Assembly: GCF_012912105.1 (NCBI RefSeq)
Contig: NZ_QMEA01000002.1
Span: forward strand, 1-64,000
Source: Brasilonema sp. UFV-L1
GTDB lineage: Bacteria; Cyanobacteriota; Cyanobacteriia; Cyanobacteriales; Nostocaceae
Direction: 5' to 3'
Length of the DNA: 64,000 bases
In this document: positions 46,176 to 55,087 of the stretch, in pieces
Position numbering within the stretch: the first letter of the stretch is position 1
Layout: each line of letters starts with the position of its first letter
Notes under the pieces: generated by a model
The model's database searches: none
What the model was told of the DNA's origin: nothing
What the model saw: the letters and a program-made list of their open reading frames with translations, nothing else
Made by a program: the position numbers and the translations under genes

Positions 46176-46355
46176 ATGATTCAGACCCAATCGGAACTGA
46201 CGCGCCGTACAACAGGTGCTGTAACAGTGCAAGCATTCTTTACTGAGGAGGAACGTCAGCAGTTCAAAGCGATTTGCAACGATGCTGGCAGCAACATGGC
46301 TCATGTCTTGCGTATGTTGGCTTTGAAGTGGATGGAAGGAAAGGAGGACAAATGA
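46176..46355 (+). CDS. Small ribbon-helix-helix-like protein, partner of Uma2 gene
   Basis: This 59-residue protein (TTGAVTVQAFFTEEERQQFKAICNDAGSNMAHVLRMLALKWMEG) has one predicted strand followed by two helices, as in RHH/plasmid copy regulators. Its TGA overlaps the ATG of the Uma2 gene (ATGA), so translation is coupled. The two palindromes just upstream are plausible operators. Confidence 0.7.
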   Translation: MIQTQSELTRRTTGAVTVQAFFTEEERQQFKAICNDAGSNMAHVLRMLALKWMEGKEDK

Positions 46356-46996
46356 CCAACGCAGCAGCTATGAATACCGTAATTACACCAGAAAGAATCG
46401 AATTGCCTCCTGGTGCTATCTTGAAACTCTTGGGAAACTGGCAAGACTATCAAAAGCTGCAAACACAGTTAGGCGATCGCACTATACCTCGTATCAAATA
46501 TCGACTGGGAGAGATTTGGCTGATGGCACCGCTACCAGAGCATGGAAGAGATGCGAGCTTGCTGGCAGATATTGCTAAGGTTTTGCTGGATAGTTTAGAG
46601 CAAAGATACGACTCATTTACGCCTATCACCATGAGCTTGCCTCTTGTTAGCGGCATTGAGCCTGACTATTGCTTTTATATTGAAAATTGGAGATCCGTAG
46701 TAGGCAAGAACCGTATCGACTGGCAGAATGACCCTTCACCAGATTTAGTGATTGAGGTAGATGTTACTAGTTATACCGATATTAATGACTATCTCCCTTA
46801 TAAAGTGCCAGAAGTCTGGCTGCTGAAGAATAAGCAGCTATTAGTTTACAGATTGCAGGGTGAAAGTTACGCACTTGCAGAAAGCAGTTACTTTCCTAAC
46901 GTTTCAGAAATTGTACGGCAATGTCTCCTAATTGCAAGTGAGCAGACAACAAGTGAGGCAATAAGGTGGTTAAGGAACGAATGGCACGCTCGATAA
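46352..46996 (+). CDS. Uma2-family (DUF820) putative endonuclease
   Basis: This 214-residue protein has a PD-(D/E)xK-like nuclease core: MSLPLVSGIEPDYCFYIENW, then SPDLVIEVDVTSYTDINDYLPYKVPEVWLL. DUF820 is greatly expanded in cyanobacteria and its role is unknown; mobility or defence has been suggested. ATG 46352 overlaps the preceding gene and has AAGGAGG upstream. The longer frame to 46274 would run inside the small gene. Confidence 0.82.
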   Translation: MTNAAAMNTVITPERIELPPGAILKLLGNWQDYQKLQTQLGDRTIPRIKYRLGEIWLMAPLPEHGRDASLLADIAKVLLDSLEQRYDSFTPITMSLPLVSGIEPDYCFYIENWRSVVGKNRIDWQNDPSPDLVIEVDVTSYTDINDYLPYKVPEVWLLKNKQLLVYRLQGESYALAESSYFPNVSEIVRQCLLIASEQTTSEAIRWLRNEWHAR

Positions 46997-47052
46997 GCGA
47001 TCGCTTTCCGAGGAGTTAGTAAAAAACTTAACAATTCTATCCACGTAGAAAA

Positions 47053-47096
47053 AGCCTCCTGTGTCCAGGCAAACTAGATTGGAAGACAGCGAGGCT
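47053..47096. other. Hairpin after the Uma2 gene
   Basis: AGCCTC-CTGT ... ACAGC-GAGGCT forms a nested stem, followed by GTTAAAAATG. It may end the cassette transcript, although the T-run is weak. Confidence 0.45.
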
Positions 47097-47337
47097 GTTA
47101 AAAATGTCTACTTATAATGTGCCAAATCGTGTTAAAGTTCTCAAGCATAAATTTACGCAAAGTATTAGACATCTCCGAAATATAAGCATGGCTGCGGTAA
47201 AATAAGACTCAACAAACTTTTACGAAAATAAGAACATGAGTTCTGTATCAGAGTACATCGAACAAAATCCCCAAGAAACACAGCGATTGGTTGGTCTGAA
47301 GTACGAGCAGCTAGAGCAACTAAGAAAGCAAGCGTTA

Positions 47338-47363
47338 AGCTAGCTGCGCCTGCGGCAATCGCA
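47338..47363. repeat. 26-bp insertion in the transposase gene
   Basis: Removing these 26 bases and one of two flanking TTA triplets restores QLRKQAL-HNQKQAEVE in frame. It contains GCTGCGCCTGCGGC. The size and 3-base duplication fit a very small mobile repeat. Confidence 0.75.
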
Positions 47364-47823
47364 TTACATAACCAAAAGCAGGCAGAAGTCGAAGCACGAA
47401 AGATTAGAATTTTGACACTCTCTGCGGCTTTAGCCGCAGAGATTCTTAAGAGCTTTGGGTCTTAATATCCTGATTGCTCAGGTTGCTAGGCTCAACACGT
47501 TTGCCTCTTAGGGCGTATTGATACGCCAGGTGCCACAACGGGACGCCACATGCGGGACTGTCGGGAAACCCGCCCAACGCAGTGGCTTGGGAACCCTCCA
47601 AGTTCTGATCGGAGGAAACCTCCGCTCAGACAACTCTTGGCAAGGCACTGGCTCATCTCCTGTGTGGTTATTTCAGCCGTAACTTTCTTCCAGCCCGGAA
47701 GTAGGTTTTTATGTCTTGTCTGACTCTTTTAATGTACCACTAGCCTCATTATCCACGTTGATGATTCACCAAATTTTTAATGACGCATTGTCCCCTAAAA
47801 ATTTAGCGTCGCATTTGGGCAAA

Positions 47824-47924
47824 GAAAAAGAGCCTTAGCGCAGCGGCTCCCCTTGGGAGCTTCCTTTGTTTGTTGATCTGTGTTCCAAAACGAGTACTCG
47901 TAGTTATAAGGCTGGCTCTTTTTC
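47824..47924. repeat. Hairpin element, copy B
   Basis: GAAAAAGAGCC (47824-47834) pairs with GGCTCTTTTTC (47914-47924). The last 42 bases of the loop align with copies A and C, including GATCTGT, TTCCAA and ACGAGTACTCGT. An extra palindromic piece (AGCGCAGCGGCTCC...) is inserted near the left arm. Confidence 0.75.
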
Positions 47925-47977
47925 ACAAGGAGGAACCCCGCTACGCCCTCAAGCCCTTCGATTAATCGTGGGGTCGA

Positions 47978-48076
47978 GGTCTAACACGAAGAAATTGAGC
48001 CAGCCCTCTTTTTGTGGATCTGTCTTCCAAGTCGGGTACTCGTTGTATTAGGGCTGGCTCAATTTCTAGGGGACAA
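47978..48076 (+). repeat. GGTCTAACACG / AGGGGACAA element carrying hairpin copy C
   Basis: Between the boundary motifs lies a perfect 18-bp stem (47990-48007 with 48050-48067) and a 42-base loop with GATCTGTCTTCCAA and GGGTACTCGT. It is nested inside the 47785-48138 element. Confidence 0.8.
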
Positions 48077-48412
48077 AGTGCGTGGACAAGACGCATATCG
48101 TAATGCGCTCGTGCTAAATTTTTTACGTGTAAGACCCCGTGACTGAGGCGTAAACGCCTTAAACCGTTTTCATCCCTGTCCTAAAGAACAGGGTTTTCAA
48201 CGGGCATTCTTATAAACAAAGGAGGTGGGCGTAAGGTAAAGCTATCCATAGAAGAGCAAATTCTCTTAACTTTGATACATCTGCGACAATTCACAACATT
48301 TCAATTGCTAGGCATTCAATTTGGAGTGAGTGAAACAACCGCAAACGACACATTTAACTACTGGTTCCCACTCATTCGAGAACTGTTACCATCGAGTTTG
48401 CTTGAACAGGTA

Positions 48413-48542
48413 CGGGGTCTAACACGAAAAAATTGGGCAGGCTTATTACGATATCCCGTCTTGACTCCACGATAAATCGAGAAGCTTTGATAGCGTAGCG
48501 TGACCCAACGCCATAGCCTGCCCAATTTTTAGGGGACAATGC
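48413..48542 (+). repeat. 130-bp element inserted in the transposase gene
   Basis: The element runs from CGGGGTCTAACACG to AGGGGACAATGC. It is flanked by GGTA on both sides (48409-48412 and 48543-48546), a likely target duplication. The stem AAAAAATTGGGCAGGCT pairs with AGCCTGCCCAATTTTT. The insertion separates LLEQV from KKNASDYEIV in the host frame. Confidence 0.8.
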
Positions 48543-48653
48543 GGTAAAAAAAACGCTAGTGACTACGAGATTGTTAAAGAAATTTTAACAGATTTTGAAC
48601 TAATAGTAGATAGTTGTGAGCAGCCCAGAGAGAGACCTGGAGAGTATGAAGAG

Positions 48654-48690
48654 CGAAGTCTGCCGGGGGAAGCTTCCCCCGGCGAGCTTC
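48654..48690. repeat. 37-bp palindromic insertion
   Basis: GCCGGGGGAAGCTTCCCCCGGC is a perfect 22-base palindrome centred at about 48672. It lies between GEYEE and the Lys/Tyr-rich YYSG segment of the dead transposase. Confidence 0.75.
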
Positions 48691-48711
48691 AAGAAAAAGT
48701 ATTACTCTGGT

Positions 48712-48765
48712 GAGCAGTGCGGTGGACGGGTTCCACAGGCTACAGCAACTGCGAACCCGAAGGGC
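48712..48765 (-). repeat. 54-bp insertion of the GCCA...TGGC-related family
   Basis: It splits YYSG from KKKHHTMKN in frame (54 = 18 codons). On the reverse strand CAGTTGC ... GCACTG pairs, with an inner GGGTTC/GAACCC pairing. It resembles the 44926-44971 element. Confidence 0.7.
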
Positions 48766-48881
48766 AAGAAGAAACATCATACGATGAAAAACCAGATGAT
48801 CGTTTTACCAAAATGACGAACCGTACCTCTAGCGCTTCTACTAATTTCATCTACTGCCTTTATTCGGTACTGTTACATGCA

Positions 48882-48901
48882 CAGGACTTACGCAACTGGC
48901 A
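48882..48901 (+). repeat. Dispersed 20-bp repeat, copy at the broken end of the transposase
   Basis: Exact copy of CAGGACTTACGCAACTGGCA, 66 bases after the last transposase codon. Confidence 0.85.
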
Positions 48902-49004
48902 CTACGTACCATAAATGTTAATATTCTTGAGTTGGTAGCATTGAGGGATTATTCGGTGCAGTGCTAACACTCCAAATTCTCTGACAAGACTTCCCTTATT
49001 CTTT

Positions 49005-50435
49005 ATGGCTAATCAACTGTTTATTGCAGTGACTTTTATCGGCTTTCTTGCCTTAATTACCTTTGTTGGAATCTACTCTGCAAGCCGCAAGCAAAACACA
49101 ACTGCTGATTACTTGCTAGCCAGTCGAGGGGTAAATCCTTGGCTGACAGCACTGTCAGCGATGTCAACGGGTCAAAGTGGCTTGTTGTTTCTCGGTCAGG
49201 TTGGTTTTTCCTATAAAATAGGAATTTCTTCTATTTGGTTGGTGATTGGCTGGGCGATAGGAGATTACCTTGCTTGGTGGTTCTTTTTCAAGCGTTTGCG
49301 AGAAGTTTCTGAGGAAACTTCTTCTGATACAGTCTCTGCCTTGCTTGCTTATAATACCTCTGGTAGACGATGGATTTCTATTGTCTCAGGTGTCATAATC
49401 ATTGCTTTTCTTGGTTCTTATGCTGCATCACAGCTTGTCGCTGGGAGCAAAACACTTAATGTGGTATTTGGTTGGGATTACTATCTAGGAAGTGTGCTTG
49501 GCGCGATCATCGTTGTGATTTACTGTTTTTCTGGAGGTGTCCGCGCCGAAATATGGACAGATGCAGCACAAGGAATCATTATGATTGGTTCATTGCTGTT
49601 GCTGTTAATTGTTGCAGTTATTAACTGTGGTGGCTTAGGAGAACTTTGGACAAAACTAGCAGCTATTGACCCACAACTGGTTAGTTTTAGTCCTACAAAT
49701 CTCCCTCTGGGTTTTGTGCCCTTTTTTGTTGGTTGGATAGTTGCTGGGTTTGGTGTAGTGGGTCAGCCTCATATATTAACACGGGCGATGGCGATTGACT
49801 CGCCTAACAGTATAAATCGAGCTCTCAATATTAAAACCATCTGTGGTCTGGTGAATTCTTTTTCGGCGCTGGCCATAGGTTTGGCAGCGCGAGTACTCTT
49901 ACCAGAATTGATGACTGGGGGAGATCCAGAGCTAGCTTTGCTTTATTTAGCAGAAAAATTATTGCCTTCAATTTTTGTTGGACTCATGCTAGCAGGAGTA
50001 TTTGCTGCTATCTTATCTACTGCAGATTCTCAAATACTCTGTTGTTCTGCAGCACTGACCCAAGACATTTTTCCTAACTTTGCCAATTCTTACAAACTGG
50101 TAAAATTAGGAACGCTAACTGTAGCAATCATAGTTTTAAATATTGCTCTAGCAGGCGATAAAAATGTCTTTCTCTTAGTCATATTTTCTTGGTCAGCTTT
50201 GGCTTCAGGTTTAGGTCCATTGTTGATGTTACGCACCTGGAAATTTCCTGTCAATGCATCTGTGGCAATATTAATGATGAGTGTTGGTATTGTAGCAGCT
50301 ATAAGTTGGAGTTTAGTCTTCAAGTTGTCTTCTGTTGTTTCCGAAGTGCTTCCAGGGATAGCAGCGGGTTTCTTAGTTTATTTGGTTGCAAGAATTTTTA
50401 GACAAACTGCACAGAAGCACAGAGAAGAGGGGTAG
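49005..50435 (+). CDS. Sodium:solute symporter (SSS family)
   Basis: This 476-residue protein has about 13 membrane helices of the PutP/SSS fold. [27 protein letters not shown] is the N-terminal signature and SAALTQDIF lies in the conserved cytoplasmic loop. It couples uptake of a small organic solute to sodium. The next gene is ureE, 34 bases on, so urea or a related nitrogen source is possible, but proline-type substrates are equally likely. Start ATG 49005. Confidence 0.87.
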   Translation: MANQLFIAVTFIGFLALITFVGIYSASRKQNTTADYLLASRGVNPWLTALSAMSTGQSGLLFLGQVGFSYKIGISSIWLVIGWAIGDYLAWWFFFKRLREVSEETSSDTVSALLAYNTSGRRWISIVSGVIIIAFLGSYAASQLVAGSKTLNVVFGWDYYLGSVLGAIIVVIYCFSGGVRAEIWTDAAQGIIMIGSLLLLLIVAVINCGGLGELWTKLAAIDPQLVSFSPTNLPLGFVPFFVGWIVAGFGVVGQPHILTRAMAIDSPNSINRALNIKTICGLVNSFSALAIGLAARVLLPELMTGGDPELALLYLAEKLLPSIFVGLMLAGVFAAILSTADSQILCCSAALTQDIFPNFANSYKLVKLGTLTVAIIVLNIALAGDKNVFLLVIFSWSALASGLGPLLMLRTWKFPVNASVAILMMSVGIVAAISWSLVFKLSSVVSEVLPGIAAGFLVYLVARIFRQTAQKHREEG

Positions 50436-50469
50436 GATTTTCGATATAGGTTTTAGCCAACTTAAAAAG

Positions 50470-50925
50470 ATGATGTTGACCTTTACTCAACGTAAACCAC
50501 CAAACCCTGAAACAGCAGTGACTTTGATTCTGGCGTTGACGGCTCAAGAACGCACCCGCAGCCGTCATCGTTTTGAGACAGAAAATGGGGAAGCAGTCTT
50601 TTTACGTTTACCACGAGGAACGGTATTACAGGATGGGGATATTCTGCAAGATGAAACAAGTGATGTAAGAGTGAGAATTACTGCTAAGCCAGAACCTATT
50701 TTCACTGTCACTGCCCAAACAACGATAGATTTACTACGGGCAGCATACCATTTAGGAAACCGTCATGTCCCAGTGGAGATCAAAGCAACTTATTTACGCT
50801 TATCTCCTGATTCAGTTTTACGCATTATGTTGGAACAACTGGGACTAGAAGTGAAAGAGGAAACTGTGGCATTTCAGCCAGAAACTGGTGCTTATGGACA
50901 TCATCACACTCACGAAAGTCATTAG
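50470..50925 (+). CDS. ureE: Urease accessory protein UreE
   Basis: This roughly 151-residue protein matches Ure[44 protein letters not shown], and [14 protein letters not shown] with the nickel-binding His. It ends in a His-rich tail ([10 protein letters not shown]). UreE delivers nickel to urease in the cytoplasm. ATG 50470 or 50473 fits the family; the longer frame overlaps the symporter gene. No ureF, ureG or urease subunit gene follows in the window. Confidence 0.92.
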   Translation: MMLTFTQRKPPNPETAVTLILALTAQERTRSRHRFETENGEAVFLRLPRGTVLQDGDILQDETSDVRVRITAKPEPIFTVTAQTTIDLLRAAYHLGNRHVPVEIKATYLRLSPDSVLRIMLEQLGLEVKEETVAFQPETGAYGHHHTHESH

Positions 50926-51374
50926 TACCGGACACAATATAAGAAATATAAGAACGCTTTTATTCCAATATGATTCGGTTAAGGGTAGTTCGCGTGCATA
51001 GAAACTCGGTAACTTCTGCCAAACCAGGTTTCTGTCGGGGTGCTTATCCGAACCGTATTAGCTTTATCCCATCTTCATACACCTCAACTAGCTGCTAGAG
51101 GTTTTGACTGTTTTTTTGATGGCTAAAAACAGCATAAAAAATTTCTATTCTCAATTAGAAACTGTATTATTACTTAAAAAATATTATTGATACTTTAACT
51201 AAGTCATATTTTCAGTAATTTTGCAATGTGACAGTCAAAAACGCAGAATGTATTTCTATACACAAAAATCACTGGCTACTTTACTTTTTGCGATTGCTTT
51301 TTAGTGTAAAGTCTAGTATCCAGTATGATTATGGAAGTTTCCAAAATATTTTTATTCAGTTTCCTTCATCACTC
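50926..51374. other. Gene-free region before the MscS-type gene
   Basis: No gene is recognised. An in-frame GTG at 51228 would extend the channel N-terminus by 49 residues. The first part contains AAACTCGG...AACCAGGTTTCTGTCGGGG-like sequence of unknown nature. Confidence 0.45.
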
Positions 51375-52943
51375 ATGAACAGCATTGCTACTGAGCCAAT
51401 TTTTATTTCACTGGCTGTATTTGCCTCACTCTACATTTTTATCTTCTACGGATTACGCTTTTGGTTTCGTCGAGCTTCTATGGATATTGGCAGCGTTGCT
51501 CTGTCCGTGTCTCAGATACCGATTTTAATTATTGCTATCTTAAGCTTTTTCAAAATTGCTCTTGCTCAACTAAAGTCAACATCGATCATCACATGGGTAG
51601 AACGAGGATTGACAGCCGTGATTGTCATCACGGTTACCTATTGGGTCGCTCAACTGTTGAATGAAGTGGTGGTCTACGCTCTCAAGCAATTTGCCCAAAC
51701 GAGTGAGGCACAATGGGATGATGTTATTATACCGATTATGGAGTCGTCACTCCCAATTGTGATTTATGTGATTGGGGGTGTATTAAGCTTGCAGGCGATT
51801 AAGATTGATCTAACAGGACTGTGGGTAGCAGTTGGTGGAGCTGCTTTTATTCTTGGCTTTGCCCTACAGAATATATTAGCTGACTTCTTCAGCGGCTTAG
51901 TGCTGTTGATTGATACACCTTTCCGCTTCGGTGATGTCATTACTTTAGCTGATGGGACTAAGAGTGTCATTAAAAAGGTTGGATTGCGAGTCACCAACTT
52001 GTACGTCTTTAATCAGCACTGTGAATTGTATGTCCCTAATTCTGCATTGCACAGGCAACAGATTCTCAATTTAAGCCGTCCCACTTCCCACTACTATTAC
52101 ACTCTGAATGTCCCTGTAACCAGCGATGCTGACCCTGCTCGCGTGATTCAATTGATGCAGGCTGTGGTTTTAGCACATCCAGACACATTAGGTTTGATTG
52201 ATCAAAAGCTTGAGTTTCTTGATCAGTTATATGGCATGTCTGGAGATCCAGTCAGGGTAGAACACAAGCGACAAGCGGGACATCAACGATTGTCAGCGGA
52301 GAAAAAGCTGAACACACAGTTAATGAAAATTGAACAGGCATTCGACTCGCTGTCAAATAAAATTAGCTATCTGGAAAAGGGAGGTTTAGATGCTAACGAA
52401 ATTAGACGGATGCAGGGAGACTTTTTAGAGATTTGCCAAATGATTGGCATGGATACGATGTCCAATCTGATGACAAAACGACGGCGAGCTTTGTTAGAGG
52501 AGGCTCAAGATAAAGTTGGTGAAGAAAAACTCATTGGGCTAATCAGACAATGGTATTCCTTCTGGTTGAAAGATCCAGACTTGTTACCAGAGGATTATGA
52601 AATTTTACCAAAGCAGTGGGAGCAGAAAATTGAGTTTCTCAAGCGCAAAGTGAACAAATTGTTCCGCAAATTCAGTAACCCCTCTGGTGATGAGACTCGC
52701 TTAGATGATGCTGTGATGCAGATATCAAGTTGGATGCGAGAGAATTTTAAGACCACTCGTAATCAGTGGCAAGAACCGAAAATATGGTTAAGTGAAGTCC
52801 GGGAAGGAATGAGTAAGAACTTTAGTGTCAAGTTTTACGTGGACGATATTACTTTAGAGCACTTTGAGCGCGGTAACCGAGTGGAGAGTGAAGTGAATCG
52901 AGAACTGGCTTGGCAATTACGGCGAGCATATCTGTCACTCTAG
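51375..52943 (+). CDS. MscS-family mechanosensitive channel, large form
   Basis: This roughly 522-residue protein has four to five membrane helices and the MscS pore/beta domain (LWVAVGGAAFILGFALQNILADFFSGLVLLID split over the pore helix, then FRFGDVITL). A long charged C-terminal part from about residue 285 has coiled segments (LNTQLMKIEQAFDSLSNKISYLEKG). It opens on membrane tension to release solutes during osmotic downshock. Start ATG 51375 is preferred, as the upstream extension is less typical. Confidence 0.85.
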   Translation: MNSIATEPIFISLAVFASLYIFIFYGLRFWFRRASMDIGSVALSVSQIPILIIAILSFFKIALAQLKSTSIITWVERGLTAVIVITVTYWVAQLLNEVVVYALKQFAQTSEAQWDDVIIPIMESSLPIVIYVIGGVLSLQAIKIDLTGLWVAVGGAAFILGFALQNILADFFSGLVLLIDTPFRFGDVITLADGTKSVIKKVGLRVTNLYVFNQHCELYVPNSALHRQQILNLSRPTSHYYYTLNVPVTSDADPARVIQLMQAVVLAHPDTLGLIDQKLEFLDQLYGMSGDPVRVEHKRQAGHQRLSAEKKLNTQLMKIEQAFDSLSNKISYLEKGGLDANEIRRMQGDFLEICQMIGMDTMSNLMTKRRRALLEEAQDKVGEEKLIGLIRQWYSFWLKDPDLLPEDYEILPKQWEQKIEFLKRKVNKLFRKFSNPSGDETRLDDAVMQISSWMRENFKTTRNQWQEPKIWLSEVREGMSKNFSVKFYVDDITLEHFERGNRVESEVNRELAWQLRRAYLSL

Positions 52944-53136
52944 TTTTTAAGAGTCCATCTACAAAGCTGACTTAAGGCAGGGACGCTGCCATTTATCAAT
53001 GAGTAACATCAGCGTTCCTACCAAGGCAGTCAATATTGCAGAAGCTCGGATTAAATTTGTGTAAAAATCTGCGTTTCATTTTTACCCACCTTATGGTAAA
53101 GTTTTGGGAAAATGAGAACAATATGAAAATGCATAA

Positions 53137-54174
53137 ATGAAATTAAGTTTCAACAAATGTAAAGCACGACTAACGCAGTACGTACCTTTATTGGCAGTGC
53201 TCCCAGAAAGAGACTCACTCAAGGCGATCGCGATCGCCTCTGGGTTGGTATTAGGGCTTTGGATGAGTGGATGCAGTCCCACACCTCCTGATGAGCGATC
53301 GCAAATAAATGCAACACCAAACCCAACGAATTCGGTGAATCCGGCGAAAAAGGACAAAAAGGTCATTCTTACAACCTTCACAGTCATTGCAGATATGGGG
53401 CAAAATGTCGCAGGAGACAAGGCGATTGTGGAATCAATTGTCAAGCCGGGTTCGGAAATTCACGGTTATGAACCCACTCCTAGCGATTTAGTCAGAGCGC
53501 AAAAAGCAGATTTGATATTAGATAATGGTTTAAACTTAGAACGCTGGGCGGAGAAATTTTACAACAATATCCCCAAGGTTTCTCATATCACCTTGAGTCA
53601 AGGAGTTCAGCCTGTGGAAGTTGCGGAGGATGCTTACAAAGGTAAACCTAATCCTCACGCGTGGATGTCGCCACAAAATGCTTTAACTTATGTAGAAAAT
53701 ATTCGTAAAGCACTGGTAGATTTAGATCCAGTGAATGCAGATACCTATAAGACTAATGCTCAAGCATACAGTCAGAAGATTAAGGAGATTGACCAAAAGC
53801 TGAGAAAAGAGCTGTCAGTCGTTCCCCCAGAGAAACGCTACATAGTCAGTTGTGAAGGGGCGTTTTCCTATATTAGCCGCGATTATGGTTTGAAAGAAGT
53901 TTATCTGTGGGCGGTGAATTCGGAACAACAAGCCACTCCAAAACAAGTGGAAAAAGTGATCAACACCGTTAAGGCAAATAAAATACCTGTTGTTTTTTGT
54001 GAAAGTACGGTAAATGATGATGCACAACGTCAAGTTGCTAAGGAAACGGGTGCTAAGTTTGGCGGGGTATTCTACGTAGATTCCCTCTCTAAGCCAGATG
54101 GTCCAGCACCAACTTATCTTAAGTTACTAGAACATAATGTGACCACGCTAATTAAGGGGTTACAGAGAAAGTAG
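53137..54174 (+). CDS. mntC: Manganese/zinc ABC transporter, substrate-binding lipoprotein
   Basis: This 345-residue protein is a cluster A-I (ZnuA/MntC) binding protein with a lipobox LWMSGC (Cys46). Metal ligands are in EIHGYEPTPSD, NPHAWMSP, SCEGAFSY and VFYVDSLS (His, His, Glu, Asp), a set favouring Mn or Fe over Zn. The His-rich loop of zinc-specific ZnuA is absent. It heads an operon with the ATPase and permease. Start ATG 53137. Confidence 0.87.
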   Translation: MKLSFNKCKARLTQYVPLLAVLPERDSLKAIAIASGLVLGLWMSGCSPTPPDERSQINATPNPTNSVNPAKKDKKVILTTFTVIADMGQNVAGDKAIVESIVKPGSEIHGYEPTPSDLVRAQKADLILDNGLNLERWAEKFYNNIPKVSHITLSQGVQPVEVAEDAYKGKPNPHAWMSPQNALTYVENIRKALVDLDPVNADTYKTNAQAYSQKIKEIDQKLRKELSVVPPEKRYIVSCEGAFSYISRDYGLKEVYLWAVNSEQQATPKQVEKVINTVKANKIPVVFCESTVNDDAQRQVAKETGAKFGGVFYVDSLSKPDGPAPTYLKLLEHNVTTLIKGLQRK

Positions 54175-54310
54175 TCAGATCACAACCTGTTGAATATTTA
54201 TCATTAAAGGCTGATGCGGGGACGCAAAGAGATCTGAATGATTAAGTAGTTAAGTGAATTTGATATTAATCAAAAGATGGAGATATCAGGTGAACTACCG
54301 ACAAAGAACC

Positions 54311-55087
54311 ATGAACTCAATCAGTATTGATGTTGAAAATATGACAGTTGCTTATCACGGCAAAGTAGCTTTACATGGTGCTTCTTTGCAACTCAAAGCC
54401 AATTCCATTTATGGGTTAGTGGGGATGAATGGTAGCGGAAAATCTACCCTGTTTAAAGCAATTATGGGATTCGTGAAACCGACAACAGGGAGGGTGTTGA
54501 TTAATGGCTTGCCTATCAGGATGGTACAAAAAAATAACCTGGTAGCGTATGTGCCTCAGTCGGAAGAAGTAGACTGGAATTTCCCAGTCAGTGTCTACGA
54601 TGTGGTGATGATGGGGCGCTACGGGTATATGAATATACTTAGAATTCCTTCAACAACAGATAAAAAGGTCGTTCGGGAGAGTTTGGAGAGAGTGCAGATG
54701 TGGGAAATGCGCGATCGCCAAATTGGAGAACTCTCTGGTGGACAAAAGAAACGTGCCTTTTTTGCCCGTGCTTTAGCACAACAGGGAACAGTCTTACTGT
54801 TAGATGAACCATTCACAGGCGTGGATATCAAAACCGAAAAAACCATGATTGACCTATTGCTAGAATTACGAGATATGGGTCACACAATTTTGATTTCTAC
54901 TCATGACTTGGCATCAATTACGACTTTTTGTGACCAAGTTGTTCTCATTAACCGCACCATATTAGCCTATGGCAATACTTGTGAAGTCTTCACAGAAGAA
55001 AATCTTTCTCGCACGTTTGGTGGTTCTCTGAGTGATTTGCCGTTTAGCAAAAGCCGGATAACTTGTGAAAATCAGGAGAGCATTTAA
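54311..55087 (+). CDS. mntA: Manganese/zinc ABC transporter, ATP-binding protein
   Basis: This roughly 258-residue ABC ATPase has Walker [11 protein letters not shown]-loop [12 protein letters not shown] (typical of the metal-transport group), signature LSGGQKKR, Walker [11 protein letters not shown] and switch His in ISTHD. ATG 54311 is taken; a longer frame to 54254 lacks support. Its TAA shares one base with the ATG of the permease gene. Confidence 0.88.
   Translation: MNSISIDVENMTVAYHGKVALHGASLQLKANSIYGLVGMNGSGKSTLFKAIMGFVKPTTGRVLINGLPIRMVQKNNLVAYVPQSEEVDWNFPVSVYDVVMMGRYGYMNILRIPSTTDKKVVRESLERVQMWEMRDRQIGELSGGQKKRAFFARALAQQGTVLLLDEPFTGVDIKTEKTMIDLLLELRDMGHTILISTHDLASITTFCDQVVLINRTILAYGNTCEVFTEENLSRTFGGSLSDLPFSKSRITCENQESI

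Larger units (their letters stand above)
47785..48138 (-). repeat. GGTCTAACACG / AGGGGACAATGC element, interrupted copy
   Basis: On the reverse strand it starts GGGGTCTTACACGTAAAAAATTTAGC (split here at the stem start) and ends GCTAAATTTTT-AGGGGACAATGC. Other sequences, including a second copy of the same element, are inserted between the arms. Confidence 0.65.
47420..48216. repeat. Composite 0.8-kb insertion made of nested small elements
   Basis: It interrupts the transposase between RKIRI and GGGRKVK. In order it holds CTCTGCGGC-TTTA-GCCGCAGAG (47425), the GCCA...TGGC-type element (47542-47587), TCTGA.CGGAGG-AAA-CCTCCG.TCAGA (47604-47630), a 354-bp element (47785-48138) containing two hairpin copies, and CCCTGT-cctaaaga-ACAGGG (48174-48193). 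The last resembles IS605-type ends. No intact gene is inside. Confidence 0.7.
47236..48816 (+). pseudogene. DDE transposase gene (IS5-type, DDE_Tnp_4) cut by small elements
   Basis: Joined pieces read as one N-terminal transposase: MSSVSEYIEQNPQETQRLVG and EQLEQLRKQAL (47236-47337), HNQKQAEVEARKIRI (47364-47418), GGGRKVKLSIEEQILLTLI ... LLEQV (48220-48412), SDYEIVKEILTDFELIVDS ... GEYEE (48556-48653), YYSG (48700-48711) and KKKHHTMKNQMIVLP (48766-48813). Between them sit insertions at 47338-47363, about 47420-48216, 48413-48542, 48654-48690 and 48712-48765. A one-base slip in the poly-A at 48547 also disturbs the frame. The part with the later DDE residues is missing; the dispersed 20-mer follows at 48882. 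Confidence 0.85.

Noticed and set aside
47866-48051. 61-codon forward frame
   Set aside because: It covers hairpin copies B and C; the repeated peptide-like segments come from the repeated DNA.
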